Assembly: GCA_020161315.1 (NCBI GenBank)
Contig: JAIUOH010000003.1
Span: forward strand, 1-64,000
Reading direction: 5' to 3'
DNA: 64,000 nucleotides
DNA from: Actinomycetota bacterium
GTDB taxonomy: Bacteria > Actinomycetota > Actinomycetes > Actinomycetales > Microbacteriaceae
Made by a program: the position numbers and the translations under genes. Shown piece after piece: positions 36,505-46,628 of the stretch. Numbering within the stretch: position 1 is the stretch's first letter; each line of letters begins with the position of its first letter. A model generated the notes under the pieces. That model was given only the letters and a program-made list of their open reading frames with translations, searched no databases and was not told where the DNA came from.

Positions 36505-39500
36505 TTGAAAAGCAACGAAGTGACTCTGAACCCTGTCGAGGGTAGATATCTTGACGCCACTTGCCGTGTGCTCATGACCGGAGTGCAGGCGCTCGCTCGC
36601 GTGCCGCTCGATCGCGCGCGCCTCGACGCGGCAGCTGGGCTTGGCACGGCAAGCTTTATCAGCGGCTACGAGGGATCGCCGCTCGGCGGGTATGACCTCG
36701 AGCTTGGGCGGCAGCGAAAACTGCTCGACGAACACCGCATCACGTTCGAGCCAGGGTTGAACGAAGAGGCCGCCACGATGGCGGTGCAGGGCACCCAGCT
36801 GATTCACGAACTGAAGCCCACCGTCGACGGTGTGACCGGCTACTGGTACGGCAAGGCGCCGGGGCTCGACCGCGCGGCCGACGCGTTTCGCCACGCCAAC
36901 CTCATGGGCACGCATCCAGCCGGCGGCGCCGTCGCCTTCGTTGGTGACGACCCCGCGGCGAAGTCATCGAGCGTGCCGTGCGCCTCTGAACACGCGCTCG
37001 CCGACCTGATGATGCCGATCCTCTACCCATGCGATGCTGCCGAGGTGCTCGACCTTGGCCGCCACGCCGTCGCCCTGTCTCGGGCGAGCGGGCTGTGGTC
37101 GTCGATGAAGATTGTGACGTCGGTTGCTGACGGCTCGACCACGGTCGACCTTGAGGCCGGTGACACATTCGCACCAAACCTCCCGTTCGGATCGGGCCTG
37201 CACGAGCCCACCTCACGGCTGCTGCAGCCGACCCTTGGCCCGCTTGAGCGCGACATGCTTTCAACGCGCATGCGCATTGTGCGGGAGTACATCGAGCTCA
37301 ACGATCTGAACCGCGTGGTGCGCCGAAGCGCCTCCGACAAGATCGGCATCGTGACAGCCGGCACTGGCTATCTCGACACGATGGAGGCGCTTGAAACGCT
37401 TGGCTTCGGTGCGAGTCGGGGGGCAGGTGCTGGCGCAAACGCAGCCACGGTCGCGGTAGGCGACGCAAACCAGCAGGCCGGCGAAAACACCTCGACCGTG
37501 CGCGTGCTCAAACTCGGCGCTGTCTGGCCGCTCTCACCAACACAGATCGCAGACTTCGCGGCGGGTCTCGACACCATCATCGTGGTCGAAGAAAAGCGCG
37601 CGTTTATCGAAACCCAGATCAAAGAGCTGCTCTACGAGCTGCCTGAGCGCCCGACAATTGTCGGCAAGCGCGACCAGGAGGGGCGCGAACTCTTCGCCGC
37701 GCACGGCGAACTCACCGCAGACAGCGTGACGAAGGCGCTCGCCACCCAGCTCGCCGCGCTGCCCGACGCCCCGGGCGTGACCCGGTGGCTCGACACCAGA
37801 AAGAACAGCCTCGGCGAGCGCATCTATCTGCCGCTCGCGCAGCGCACCCCTTACTTCTGCTCGGGCTGCCCACACAACAGCTCGACCAAGCCGCAGACCG
37901 ACTCAGCATTCGGCGCGGGCATCGGCTGCCACGCAATGGTGCTGCTGATGGATGAGAAGCAGGTGGGTGACGTGGTCGGCCTGACCCAGATGGGCGGCGA
38001 GGGCACACAGTGGATCGGCATGTCGCACTTCGTTGAAAACGGCCACTTTGTGCAGAACCTCGGTGACGGCACCTATCACCACTCGGGCAGCCTCGCGATT
38101 CGCGCCTCGGTCGCGGCGAAGACCAACATCACCTATCGCATTCTCTACAACTCGACCGTCGCTATGACGGGCGGTCAAGACGCGGTCGGGCAGATGACCA
38201 TCCCAGAAATGATCGGCGAGCTGCAGGCCGAGGGCGTCGCAAAGATCATTGTGACAAGCGACGACGTGCGTGCTTTGAAGAAGCAGCGCATGCCCGTGGG
38301 AATCGACGTGTGGCCGCGTGACCGCCTGGGCGAGGCGCAAGAGATCCTCGCGAAGATCTCGGGCACCACTGTGCTTATTCACGAGCAGGAGTGCGCCACC
38401 GAGCTGCGTCGCAAGCGCAAGCGTGGCCTCGCAAAGAAACCCGAAGAGTTCGTCATGATTAACGAGCGCATTTGCGAGGGCTGCGGCGACTGCGGTGAGA
38501 AGTCGAACTGCCTCTCGGTGCAGCCAGTCGATACCGAGTTTGGTCGCAAGACCCGCATTCACCAAAGCTCGTGCAACGTAGACAAGAGCTGCCTCGACGG
38601 CGATTGCCCGGCATTTGTGACGGTGCGCCGCGGCAAGAATGCCGGTAAGGGCTCAGGGCGAGGATCAGCGACGCCCGAGCTAGCCGCAGGCGAATTGCCC
38701 GCACCGCCAGCGCTGAGCGACAAATCACACCGCGTGCGCCTCATGGGCATCGGCGGCACCGGCGTCGTGACGACCTCGCAGCTGCTCGCAACCGCGGCAG
38801 TGATCTCGGGCCGCTACGTGCGCACCCTCGATCGCACCGGCCTCGCGCAAAAGGGCGGGGCGGTGGTCTCAGACCTCGTCATCGAGCCTGCGCCATTCAC
38901 CGCGGGCAACAGCATCGGCGACGGCACCTGCGACCTCTATCTCGGCTACGACCTGCTGGTTGCTGCCGACCCGAAGAACACCGTTGCGCTTGCCGCCGAT
39001 GCCACCGCGATCGTCTCGACCTCGATTGTGCCAACGGGCGCGATGGTGAGCGACGTGCGCGTGACGTTTCCTGAAGTCTCGGCAACGCTCGACCGGGTCA
39101 CCGACATGGTCGGCGAAGGCATGATGCTCTCGCTTGATTTACGCCGCTATGCGGAGGGCCTTTTCGGCTCTGAGCAGATGGGCAATATGTTCATGCTCGG
39201 CATTGCAGTTCAGCTTGGCTCGCTCGGGCTGCTGCCAGAGGCGATCGAAGAGGCGATTGGTCTCAACGGCGTCGCGGTGAGCCGCAACCTGCAGGCCTTC
39301 AGACGCGGGCGGCAGTACGTCGCCGACAGGCGCGCACTCGACGGGGTGCTGCAAGCACTCGAGGGCGAGCACGCGGAGCAGGCACTCGTGCCAAGCACCA
39401 TCGTTCAGGCAGCGCGCGGCTCTGAACTCGAGCGCCTTGTAGCTCTGCGCCGAGCAGAGTTGGTCGCCTACCAGAGTGAGCGCTACGCGGCTCGGTACGA

Positions 39501-40089
39501 GGCACTCGTAGAAGAAGTACGGCAGGTCGAAACCGCGCGACACCTGGATGGTGCTGCCGCCAGTGGGTTGCCGCTCACCGAGGCAGTCGCAGTCTCGCTG
39601 CACAAGCTCATGGCTTACAAAGACGAGTACGAGGTGGCCCGCCTCGCGCTCGACCCACAAATGAGCGACGAGATCGCGCAGCAGTTTGGCGAGGGCGCAA
39701 AGGTGCAGTGGCGCCTGCACCCGCCCACGCTGAAGGCTATGGGGCTGAAGCACAAGATCCGTCTCGGCGCCTGGTTTCGCCCGGCATTCGTGCTGCTGCG
39801 CTCGCTCAAGGGGCTGCGCAGCACCCCACTCGACATCTTCGGCTACGACAAGATGCGTCGTCTTGAGCGCGCCCTCATTGAGGAGTACACCGATTCGGTG
39901 CGGGGGATCCTCGCCTCTTTGCACGCCGACAACCTCGAAACAGCAACGGCCATTGCGGCGCTGCCCGACATGATTCGGGGCTATGAAGATGTGAAGCTGC
40001 GAAACGTAGCGCAATACCGCGAGCAGCTAGCTGAATTGCTGTCAGCGTTCGCGCAGCCCTCGCACAGAAGGCACACATCAGCTTCATAG
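36505..40089 (+). CDS. Fused indolepyruvate ferredoxin oxidoreductase
   Basis: A 1194-residue thiamine-diphosphate enzyme fusing the IorA and IorB subunits; it oxidatively decarboxylates aryl-pyruvates or related 2-oxo acids to acyl-CoA. The order is: pyrimidine-binding domain (SGYEGSPLGGYD near 50-62), TPP domain (SGCPHNSSTK, GIGCHAM, QMGGEG), an Fe-S segment with C-EG-C-GD-C-GEKSN-C then CNVDKSCLDGDC (near 653-695), and the gamma-type domain (GIGGTGVVTTSQLL, DRTGLAQKGGAV). TTG start at 36505 behind AAGGCGGTGG. An Lrp-type regulator is divergent. The physiological substrate is not fixed by sequence. Confidence 0.88.
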   Translation: MKSNEVTLNPVEGRYLDATCRVLMTGVQALARVPLDRARLDAAAGLGTASFISGYEGSPLGGYDLELGRQRKLLDEHRITFEPGLNEEAATMAVQGTQLIHELKPTVDGVTGYWYGKAPGLDRAADAFRHANLMGTHPAGGAVAFVGDDPAAKSSSVPCASEHALADLMMPILYPCDAAEVLDLGRHAVALSRASGLWSSMKIVTSVADGSTTVDLEAGDTFAPNLPFGSGLHEPTSRLLQPTLGPLERDMLSTRMRIVREYIELNDLNRVVRRSASDKIGIVTAGTGYLDTMEALETLGFGASRGAGAGANAATVAVGDANQQAGENTSTVRVLKLGAVWPLSPTQIADFAAGLDTIIVVEEKRAFIETQIKELLYELPERPTIVGKRDQEGRELFAAHGELTADSVTKALATQLAALPDAPGVTRWLDTRKNSLGERIYLPLAQRTPYFCSGCPHNSSTKPQTDSAFGAGIGCHAMVLLMDEKQVGDVVGLTQMGGEGTQWIGMSHFVENGHFVQNLGDGTYHHSGSLAIRASVAAKTNITYRILYNSTVAMTGGQDAVGQMTIPEMIGELQAEGVAKIIVTSDDVRALKKQRMPVGIDVWPRDRLGEAQEILAKISGTTVLIHEQECATELRRKRKRGLAKKPEEFVMINERICEGCGDCGEKSNCLSVQPVDTEFGRKTRIHQSSCNVDKSCLDGDCPAFVTVRRGKNAGKGSGRGSATPELAAGELPAPPALSDKSHRVRLMGIGGTGVVTTSQLLATAAVISGRYVRTLDRTGLAQKGGAVVSDLVIEPAPFTAGNSIGDGTCDLYLGYDLLVAADPKNTVALAADATAIVSTSIVPTGAMVSDVRVTFPEVSATLDRVTDMVGEGMMLSLDLRRYAEGLFGSEQMGNMFMLGIAVQLGSLGLLPEAIEEAIGLNGVAVSRNLQAFRRGRQYVADRRALDGVLQALEGEHAEQALVPSTIVQAARGSELERLVALRRAELVAYQSERYAARYEALVEEVRQVETARHLDGAAASGLPLTEAVAVSLHKLMAYKDEYEVARLALDPQMSDEIAQQFGEGAKVQWRLHPPTLKAMGLKHKIRLGAWFRPAFVLLRSLKGLRSTPLDIFGYDKMRRLERALIEEYTDSVRGILASLHADNLETATAIAALPDMIRGYEDVKLRNVAQYREQLAELLSAFAQPSHRRHTSAS

Positions 40090-40133
40090 GAATGCCCGCC
40101 AATCTTGTGAGTACGAGAAAGGCGGACACCGAA

Positions 40134-41801
40134 GTGACTACGACCCCAGAACACGAGCAGACCCCAGGTCAGCCTGCCCAGCCCGCGGCGCCACAGCAGC
40201 CCGAGCAGTCGCAGGCTCAGGAGCAGGCTGCCCAGCCGCAGTTGCCGGCACCGACGCAGCCACAGTCTGAGGCGCCGCAGCCGTACCGCTACGATGCGCC
40301 GCAGCCGACGCAAGCCGCACAGCCTGCTCAGCCTGCTCAGCCGGTGTTCACCGCTCCTGGTGTGCAGCAGGCCCCGCAGGCACAGCCAGCGCACTTCACT
40401 CAGCCCACGGTGCAGCTGCCCGATACGGCTTCGCAGCCGTTTGTCGCCCCGCAGCCGGCTGCGCAATCGCTTTACCAGGCCGCTGACTATGCGCCGCAGG
40501 CTGAGCAGCCCGCAGGCCACGAGATTCCCGCGGCATTTCAGGCACCGAGCGTTCACGCTGTACCCGCTCAGGCGGAGGGCCAGAAGAAGTCGCGCGCCGG
40601 TGTGTTCTTCGCGGGCATCGCGGTCGGTGCAGTGGTCGCTGGCATTGTCGGTGGCGGCGCGGGTGCGCTCGTCGCGGCAAATCTGCACCCAGCGGCGATC
40701 ACCCAGCCCCAGACAAACGGGCGCGTCACGCTTAACAACCTCGACTCGGCCACCGATGTTTCTGGCGTCGCGGTCGCCGCGACACCGAGCGTGGTGACGC
40801 TCGAGGTCTCGGGCGACCAGGGTGCCGGCTCCGGTTCGGGTGTGATTTACAGCGAAGACGGCTACATCGTCACGAACGCACACGTCGTCACGCTCGACGG
40901 TGCGGCCGGCTCCGACCCAGAGATTCGGGTGTGGCTGAGTGACGGGCGTATTCTTGACGGCACGCTTGTGGGCACCGATCCTTTTGCCGACCTTGCCGTG
41001 GTGAAGGTTGAAGCGAGCGATCTCGTGCCGATCCAGCTGGCCGATTCGAGCAAGATCAACGTCGGCGATCTCGCGGTGGCCATTGGCGCACCGCTGAACC
41101 TTTCAAACACAGTGACAAGCGGTGTGGTGAGCGCACTGAACCGCGGCATCGCCGTGGGCAGCCCCATTATTCCCGAACAGCCCAGCGATGAGCAGGATCA
41201 ACCGGGTGATAGCGGGCAGGCCCCGTGGTACCGCTTTGACGACCCGGGCTCGGGCCAGGGCGGCGGTCAGCAGCCGCAGGCCGCGGCCACGCAGGTCACG
41301 CTGCCGGTGGTGCAGACCGACGCCTCGATCAACCCGGGCAACTCGGGCGGTGCCCTGCTCAACAAGAACGCCGAGCTTATCGGTATCAACGTGGCAATTG
41401 CCTCGAACGGTGGGGATTCAAGTACCGCAGGCAGCGACGGCCTCGGCTTTGCGATTCCGGTCAATATGGTGAAGCGAGTTGCTGATGCACTTATCGCTGG
41501 AGAGCGACCCTCGCACGGCAAACTCGGCATTGGTGTGAACGACTCGTCGGCCGACAACGATGCCGATCGTAACGTTGCGGGTGGCCTGATCAGTGAGCTG
41601 GTAAAGGGCGGCCCGGCTGCAGCAGCGGGGCTGAAGGTCGGCGACGTGATCACCGCAGTCGACGGCATCCCTGCCGACTCTGGCACCTCAGTGTCGGCGC
41701 TGGTGCGTATGCACGAGGGCGGCGACGAGGTCACGATCACCTACACTCGCGACGGTAAGCCGGGTGAAGCGAAGGTGACCCTCGGTACGCTCGAGTGGTA
41801 A
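40134..41801 (+). CDS. HtrA/DegP-like membrane-anchored serine protease
   Basis: A 555-residue trypsin-fold protease with PDZ domain. The first 150 residues are a disordered Pro/Gln/Ala-rich cytoplasmic tail, then a Gly/Ala-rich membrane helix (about 156-183). The catalytic triad is His250 (TNAH), Asp286 (DPFADLAV) and Ser404 (NPGNSGGAL). A PDZ domain (about 445-545) starts near GKLGIGV. An unusually long acidic/Gly insertion lies between Asp and Ser (345-385). GTG at 40134 has AAAGGCGG upstream, better than the earlier frame start. A terminator follows. Confidence 0.9.
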   Translation: MTTTPEHEQTPGQPAQPAAPQQPEQSQAQEQAAQPQLPAPTQPQSEAPQPYRYDAPQPTQAAQPAQPAQPVFTAPGVQQAPQAQPAHFTQPTVQLPDTASQPFVAPQPAAQSLYQAADYAPQAEQPAGHEIPAAFQAPSVHAVPAQAEGQKKSRAGVFFAGIAVGAVVAGIVGGGAGALVAANLHPAAITQPQTNGRVTLNNLDSATDVSGVAVAATPSVVTLEVSGDQGAGSGSGVIYSEDGYIVTNAHVVTLDGAAGSDPEIRVWLSDGRILDGTLVGTDPFADLAVVKVEASDLVPIQLADSSKINVGDLAVAIGAPLNLSNTVTSGVVSALNRGIAVGSPIIPEQPSDEQDQPGDSGQAPWYRFDDPGSGQGGGQQPQAAATQVTLPVVQTDASINPGNSGGALLNKNAELIGINVAIASNGGDSSTAGSDGLGFAIPVNMVKRVADALIAGERPSHGKLGIGVNDSSADNDADRNVAGGLISELVKGGPAAAAGLKVGDVITAVDGIPADSGTSVSALVRMHEGGDEVTITYTRDGKPGEAKVTLGTLEW

Positions 41802-41825
41802 GTCTCTAGCTGGGCATCTGATGCT

Positions 41826-41863
41826 GAGCCCCCATCCCGTGCTTTCTCTGGGAGTGGGGGCTC
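41826..41863 (+). terminator. Terminator of the htrA-like gene
   Basis: GAGCCCCCA (41826-41834) and TGGGGGCTC (41855-41863) form a perfect 9-bp stem 24 bases after the stop, followed by TTGCAT. Confidence 0.7.
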
Positions 41864-41885
41864 TTGCATGCCATAGAGTGGCCAG

Positions 41886-44234
41886 GTGAGTACCGGGCGA
41901 TTCGAGTTCGCGAGTGGCAACCTGCAGAAGCTGCTCGCAGTGCCGAAGTATGTGCTGTCGATGCTGTTTGCGTTCTTTGTGCCCCGCGACCGCGACCGCT
42001 GGGCTTTCGGCAGCGGCATCGGTGTGGGCGAGGGGGCATTGGCGGTTGCACGTGCGCTGCGTGCCGACGACCCCGAAACCCGCATCGCGTGGCTCGTGAC
42101 CGGCGAAATCGAGACAGCAGCGGCCGAGGCCGAGGGCTTTGACGCCGTGCCGAAACAGGGGTGGGCCGGTTTCTGGGCGACGCTTCGCGCGGGGCAGATT
42201 GTCGTCACCCACGGTCTCGGAGACGTGAACCGCTTCGGCATCTTTGGCGGGCAAGTTGTCAACCTGATTCACGGTGCACCCCTCAAGAAGCTGCACCTCG
42301 ACTCCGCGGTCACCACCCAGGTGAGTGGGCCAGCCCCGCTGCGGGCGATCCTACGGCGCATGTATGCGACAGGCACCAAGCAGATCGCGATGTACGTCGC
42401 GGGCTCGGTGACGGCCGCTGAGCGGCTGCGCTCGGCCTACCGCGTCGACCCCGGCAGGGTGCGCGTGCTCGGTGACCCCCGCGACGACGTGCTGTGCGCG
42501 CAGGCCGCTGATCCTCGCCTCGCAGACGACGCACGCGCCAAAGTGCGTGAGCTGCTCGGCCTGCCAACAGACGAACCGGGCATCCGTGAGCCGTTCGTGC
42601 TGTACGCGCCGACGTGGCGCGATGGCGAGGCTGATCCGGCGCAGCCGAGCGCTGAAGAGGCTGCGCAAATAGCGACGGCTCTTGAAGCACTCGGTGCACG
42701 GCTGCTCGTGCGTTCGCACCCGCTCGGCGCGGGTGCCTACGAGAGGCTGCTGGGGGAGCGGGTGCAGTTTTTTGGTGGCGACCTCGCGCGAGACATTACG
42801 CCGCTGCTCGGCGCCTTCGACGTGGTCATTACCGACTATTCGTCGATTGCGATCGACTTTTCGCTGCTTGGCCGGCCCATCGTGTGGTTTGCGCCCGACC
42901 TTGAGCACTACACGGCGACTCGTGGGCTCTACGAACCACTCGAAGTGACGGCCGCCGGCCGGGTGCAGCGCAGCTGGGGCGAGGCCCTAGAGCGGCTTGC
43001 AGCGGTGCTGCCAGCCTCGCTGCAGCGCAGGGTGGCCGAGAGCGACACCCGGGTGCTGGCCGCACGCTTTCACGCGCACCCCGAGGGTGGCGCGGCAGCT
43101 CGCGTTGTCTCCGCGATTCGTGAGCTCGCGCTGCGCGACGACGAGCGCATCCCCGATGGTGCGGTGTTCTTCGAGAGCTTCTACGGCAAACAGGTGAGCT
43201 GCAACCCGCTCGCGCTCGATCGCGAGATCGCGTCTCGGTTTCCTTCGCTGCCCCGCTATTGGAGCGTCACAAGCGAGCGCACCGCGGTGCCCGAGGGGGC
43301 CGTTGCGGTGCTCGTGGGGTCGCCCGAGTGGTTTGCCGCGCGCCGCCGCGCGCAGCTGCTCGTGGTCAACGACTGGCTGCGCTATCGATTCAAGCGGGCC
43401 GGCCACCAGACGGTGCTGCAAACCTGGCACGGCACGATGCTGAAACACCTCGCGCTCGGGCGCCCCGGCGTGAGCCTGCGCACGCGGCTCGCGATTCGCC
43501 GTGAGAGCAGCCGCTGGAGCCTCATGCTGTCGCAGAATGCGCACTCGACAGCGCAGTTTCGCTCGAGCTATGCGTTTCACGGCGAGATTCTCGAGACGGG
43601 GTACCCGCGCGACGACCGCCTCGCGGCTGCGGTTGCGGGCGACGAGAGAATCAGCTTCGCGGTCGACACCGCCAGGCGTGCGCTGGGCGTCGACCCGGGC
43701 AAGCGTGTGCTTGCCTACGTGCCGACCTGGCGCGACGGCGGCGGGCACGTCAACATGCTCGATGTGCAGGTGCTCGCTGAAGAGCTCGGAGAAGAGTGGA
43801 CGATCGTGGCCCGCGGGCACACCCGCAGCGGTGGCTCGTATGTTGCGCCGGTCGCGGGGCCAAGCGCTCGCGCTACCGTGCTCGACGCATCGGCCCACCC
43901 CGACGTGAACGACGTGATCCTCGCCGCTGAAGTGCTCGTGACCGACTACTCGTCGGTCATGTTCGATGCTGCCGTTGCCCGGGTGCCGATGCTGTTCTTC
44001 GTGCCCGATATTGCCTCATATCGCGACCGCGAGCGCGGTTTTACCTTCGACTTCGAGGCGACAGCCCCTGGCCCGCTGCTTGCAACGCGTGCTGAGGTGG
44101 TCGACGCGGTGCGTTCGGGCGTGACGCGCGGCGCCGCCTACGAGGCCTGGTGCGAGCGCTACGTGCCGCACGATGACGGGCACGCGGCCGAGCGCGTGGT
44201 CGATGCGCTCGTTGCGCGCGGTGCCCTCAGCTAG
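41886..44234 (+). CDS. Tandem double CDP-glycerol glycerophosphotransferase-like protein
   Basis: A 782-residue protein that repeats the TagB/TagF GT-B module twice. Half one (about 1-415) has NLIHGAPLKKL (126-136), LYAPTWRDGE (239-248) and VVITDYSS (313-320). Half two (about 420-782) has TWHGTMLKHL (513-522), YVPTWRDGG and LVTDYSS. Each set is the family signature, so both domains could transfer polyol phosphate in building a teichoic-acid-like wall polymer. GTG at 41886 has TAGAGT six bases upstream. The gene leads a local wall-polymer cluster with 44257-46563. Confidence 0.85.
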   Translation: MSTGRFEFASGNLQKLLAVPKYVLSMLFAFFVPRDRDRWAFGSGIGVGEGALAVARALRADDPETRIAWLVTGEIETAAAEAEGFDAVPKQGWAGFWATLRAGQIVVTHGLGDVNRFGIFGGQVVNLIHGAPLKKLHLDSAVTTQVSGPAPLRAILRRMYATGTKQIAMYVAGSVTAAERLRSAYRVDPGRVRVLGDPRDDVLCAQAADPRLADDARAKVRELLGLPTDEPGIREPFVLYAPTWRDGEADPAQPSAEEAAQIATALEALGARLLVRSHPLGAGAYERLLGERVQFFGGDLARDITPLLGAFDVVITDYSSIAIDFSLLGRPIVWFAPDLEHYTATRGLYEPLEVTAAGRVQRSWGEALERLAAVLPASLQRRVAESDTRVLAARFHAHPEGGAAARVVSAIRELALRDDERIPDGAVFFESFYGKQVSCNPLALDREIASRFPSLPRYWSVTSERTAVPEGAVAVLVGSPEWFAARRRAQLLVVNDWLRYRFKRAGHQTVLQTWHGTMLKHLALGRPGVSLRTRLAIRRESSRWSLMLSQNAHSTAQFRSSYAFHGEILETGYPRDDRLAAAVAGDERISFAVDTARRALGVDPGKRVLAYVPTWRDGGGHVNMLDVQVLAEELGEEWTIVARGHTRSGGSYVAPVAGPSARATVLDASAHPDVNDVILAAEVLVTDYSSVMFDAAVARVPMLFFVPDIASYRDRERGFTFDFEATAPGPLLATRAEVVDAVRSGVTRGAAYEAWCERYVPHDDGHAAERVVDALVARGALS

Positions 44235-44256
44235 TTTCTACGAGGATCGCGCGCGG

Positions 44257-45315
44257 CTACATTCGTGATTTGTCGACCGTGCGGCCTGCGCCGCCGATCA
44301 CGCCGTAGAGAAAGCCCGTGCCCCAGCTCAGGTGCATCGTGATGAGCGCCCAGAGGCCGAGCAGGCGCTCACGCGGGCCGTGCAACCCAGGCAGCCGAGT
44401 GCAGGCGAAGAGCACCGCCGCGAGATAGGCGACGGGCGCAAGGTACGCGAGAGAGAACCATGCCCAGCCACCGCTGAGGGGCAGCAGGCCAACGAGCTGT
44501 AGCACCAACACGATGAGGCTGAGCTTCAGACCCAGCACGAGCGTGCCGGGCATGTAGAAGCGCCACGGGGTCTCGCCCGGATGCCGCGTGGTGAGCACCG
44601 CCCGCCACGCGCCGGTGGCAAAGAATTGCTTCGAGAGGTCTTTGTAGCTTGCTCGCGGCCAGTAGGTGACGCCGAGCGCGGGCTCAAACCAGATCAGGCC
44701 GCCCGCCTGCCTGATGCGCAGGTTCAGCTCCCAGTCTTCGCCGCGGCGAATGATGGGGTCATAGCCGCCCACCGCGTCGACCGCTTCGCGGCGAAAGATA
44801 CCCAGGTAGGCGCTCTCTGCGGGGCCGGGGGTGCCATCACCGTGATAGGCGCCGCCGCCGAGGCCGTAGGGGCTGTTGTAACCCGCCGCAATTGCGCGCT
44901 GCACCGGCGTGCGCCCCGCGGCGCGCATCACGCCGCCGACGTTGGCGGCACCCTCGCGGCGCAGTGCTTCGATGCCTCGGGTGGTGTAGTCGGGCGTGAG
45001 CTCGCTGTGCGCGTCGACGCGCACAATCACCGGGTGCACGCTCGCGGCGATGGCGAGGTTCAGGCCGATGGGAATATCGCGTTCTGGGTTCGGTACGAGT
45101 GAGACCCGGCGATCCTCGGCCGCGAGCATTGCAGCGATCTCGTCGGTGCGATCGCTTGACGGGCCAAGCGCAAGCACAATTTGCTTCTCACCCGCATAAT
45201 CTTGGGCGAGGATCGTGCGCACGGCGCTCTCGAGGTAGCCCTCTTCGTTGAGCACGGGCATGACGTAGCTCACACCGGGGAGCTCAGAAAGGGCGGTTAG
45301 CTGCACGCCTCTCAT
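44257..45315 (-). CDS. GT2 glycosyltransferase with membrane C-terminus
   Basis: A 352-residue family-2 glycosyltransferase. The GT-A domain (about 10-240) has YVMPVLNEEGYLESAV, RVDAHSE (the DXD-like site) and GEDWELNLRIRQAGG (the ED acceptor motif). Three to four membrane helices follow (about 250-345), ending VIGGAGRTVDKSRM, like SuccA/ExoA-type polysaccharide enzymes. It converges with the double glycerophosphotransferase and diverges from the next gene with 33 bases between starts. The sugar donor is unknown. Confidence 0.85.
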   Translation of the reverse strand: MRGVQLTALSELPGVSYVMPVLNEEGYLESAVRTILAQDYAGEKQIVLALGPSSDRTDEIAAMLAAEDRRVSLVPNPERDIPIGLNLAIAASVHPVIVRVDAHSELTPDYTTRGIEALRREGAANVGGVMRAAGRTPVQRAIAAGYNSPYGLGGGAYHGDGTPGPAESAYLGIFRREAVDAVGGYDPIIRRGEDWELNLRIRQAGGLIWFEPALGVTYWPRASYKDLSKQFFATGAWRAVLTTRHPGETPWRFYMPGTLVLGLKLSLIVLVLQLVGLLPLSGGWAWFSLAYLAPVAYLAAVLFACTRLPGLHGPRERLLGLWALITMHLSWGTGFLYGVIGGAGRTVDKSRM

Positions 45316-45348
45316 TTTGTCATGAGCACACTCGCATATTCTTGACGT

Positions 45349-46563
45349 ATGCAGATAGCAAGCGACGTGAAGCGTGCCAAGAAACTTGCCAAGAAGGTGC
45401 TCGCTGGTCGACGTGCCCTGTTCGGGGTGCGCGAGCTGATCGCTGCGCGCGGGCCGCTGCCCGAGAATCGCTACCGTGTCGGTGTGTACTTCGCCGACAG
45501 CGATGTGAACATCTACCAGATGCGCCAGTGGTACGCGCCGCTTCGCGAGCTCTCGAAGACTCACCCCGTGCTGCTCATTGCCCGCCACCCCGCGGGCGCA
45601 AAACTGCTCATGGAAGAGAGCGGCCTTGACGTTGCCTTTGTTCAGAAGGTGACCGATATTGAGAAGCTGATCGAGGTGCAGCCGCTCGAGGTTGTGCTCT
45701 ACGTCAACCAAAACATGCGCAACTTTCAGATGATGCGCTACAGCAATCGCTGGCACGTGTTCATCAACCACGGCGAGAGCGACAAGATGTACATGGTCAG
45801 CAACCAGTACAAAACCTACGACTACTCGTTTATCGCTGGCAACGCGGCGCGAGAGCGCCTGAGCCGGGTGCTCTGGGATTACGACCTCGATAGCCGCACC
45901 TTCTCGATTGGCCGCCCGCAGACCGACCACCTCGCGGGCGAGCCGCCGTTTACCCCAGATGACCGCACTGTGGTGCTGTACGCTCCGACGTGGGAGGGCG
46001 ACCGCCCAGCGGCCAGCTACGGTTCGGTGGCGAGCCACGGCGAAGACCTGGTGCGTCGCCTCATCGAGACCGGTCGTCATCGTGTGGTGTACCGCCCGCA
46101 CCCCCGCAGCGGTGTCGTCGATGCTGAGTTTGGCGCGGCAAATGCGAGGATCATCGCGGCGCTTGAAGAGGCCAACGCCAAAGACCCTTCGGCGCAGCAC
46201 GTCTACGACACCGCGCCGGCGCTCGGCTGGCAGCTGAGCCTGCCCGACGTGGCGATCTGCGACATCTCGGCGATGGTGTACGACCGTCTCGCGACGGGTA
46301 AGCCCCTCATGATCACTCGGCCCGTTGCTGCCGACGCCGAGGTCGACGAGGGCGGCTACCTGAGCGTGTGCGAATGGCTTGATGCCGATCAGACCGCGTC
46401 GATCGACGAGGTGCTTGATGGCGTGATCGGTGATGACGAGGCTCGTGAGCGCCTGGTCACCTGGTCAGCGCACTACTTTGGTGACACGACGCAGGGCGCC
46501 CCGACGAAGCGTTTTCACGATGCCATCGAGCTGCTCATCTCGCGGGCTGAGCAGCGCTCGTAG
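45349..46563 (+). CDS. CDP-glycerol glycerophosphotransferase family protein
   Basis: A 404-residue single-module TagB/TagF relative. FINHGESDKMYMVS replaces the usual WHG-(S/T)-P-x-K site, VLYAPTWEGDRP and the later DVAICDISAMVYDRLATGKP replace the PTWR and TDYSS blocks, so it belongs to a more divergent subgroup. A basic N-terminal helix may hold it to the membrane. ATG at 45349 follows TATTCT by six bases (leaderless). It probably works with the double-domain enzyme and GT2 protein on one wall polymer. Confidence 0.8.
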   Translation: MQIASDVKRAKKLAKKVLAGRRALFGVRELIAARGPLPENRYRVGVYFADSDVNIYQMRQWYAPLRELSKTHPVLLIARHPAGAKLLMEESGLDVAFVQKVTDIEKLIEVQPLEVVLYVNQNMRNFQMMRYSNRWHVFINHGESDKMYMVSNQYKTYDYSFIAGNAARERLSRVLWDYDLDSRTFSIGRPQTDHLAGEPPFTPDDRTVVLYAPTWEGDRPAASYGSVASHGEDLVRRLIETGRHRVVYRPHPRSGVVDAEFGAANARIIAALEEANAKDPSAQHVYDTAPALGWQLSLPDVAICDISAMVYDRLATGKPLMITRPVAADAEVDEGGYLSVCEWLDADQTASIDEVLDGVIGDDEARERLVTWSAHYFGDTTQGAPTKRFHDAIELLISRAEQRS

Positions 46564-46587
46564 TTTTTCAGGGGCTGCACGGGCCCG

Positions 46588-46621
46588 CCCATCTCGACAA
46601 GCTCAGGGACTCCTGTCGAGA
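46588..46621. repeat. Dispersed intergenic repeat, copy 1
   Basis: CCCATCTCGACAAGCTCAGG with a downstream TGTCGAGA arm (46614-46621) forms a TCTCGACA/TGTCGAGA hairpin between convergent genes. Two related copies lie at 49031 and 49841. Confidence 0.6.
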
Positions 46622-46628
46622 CCCAGGG

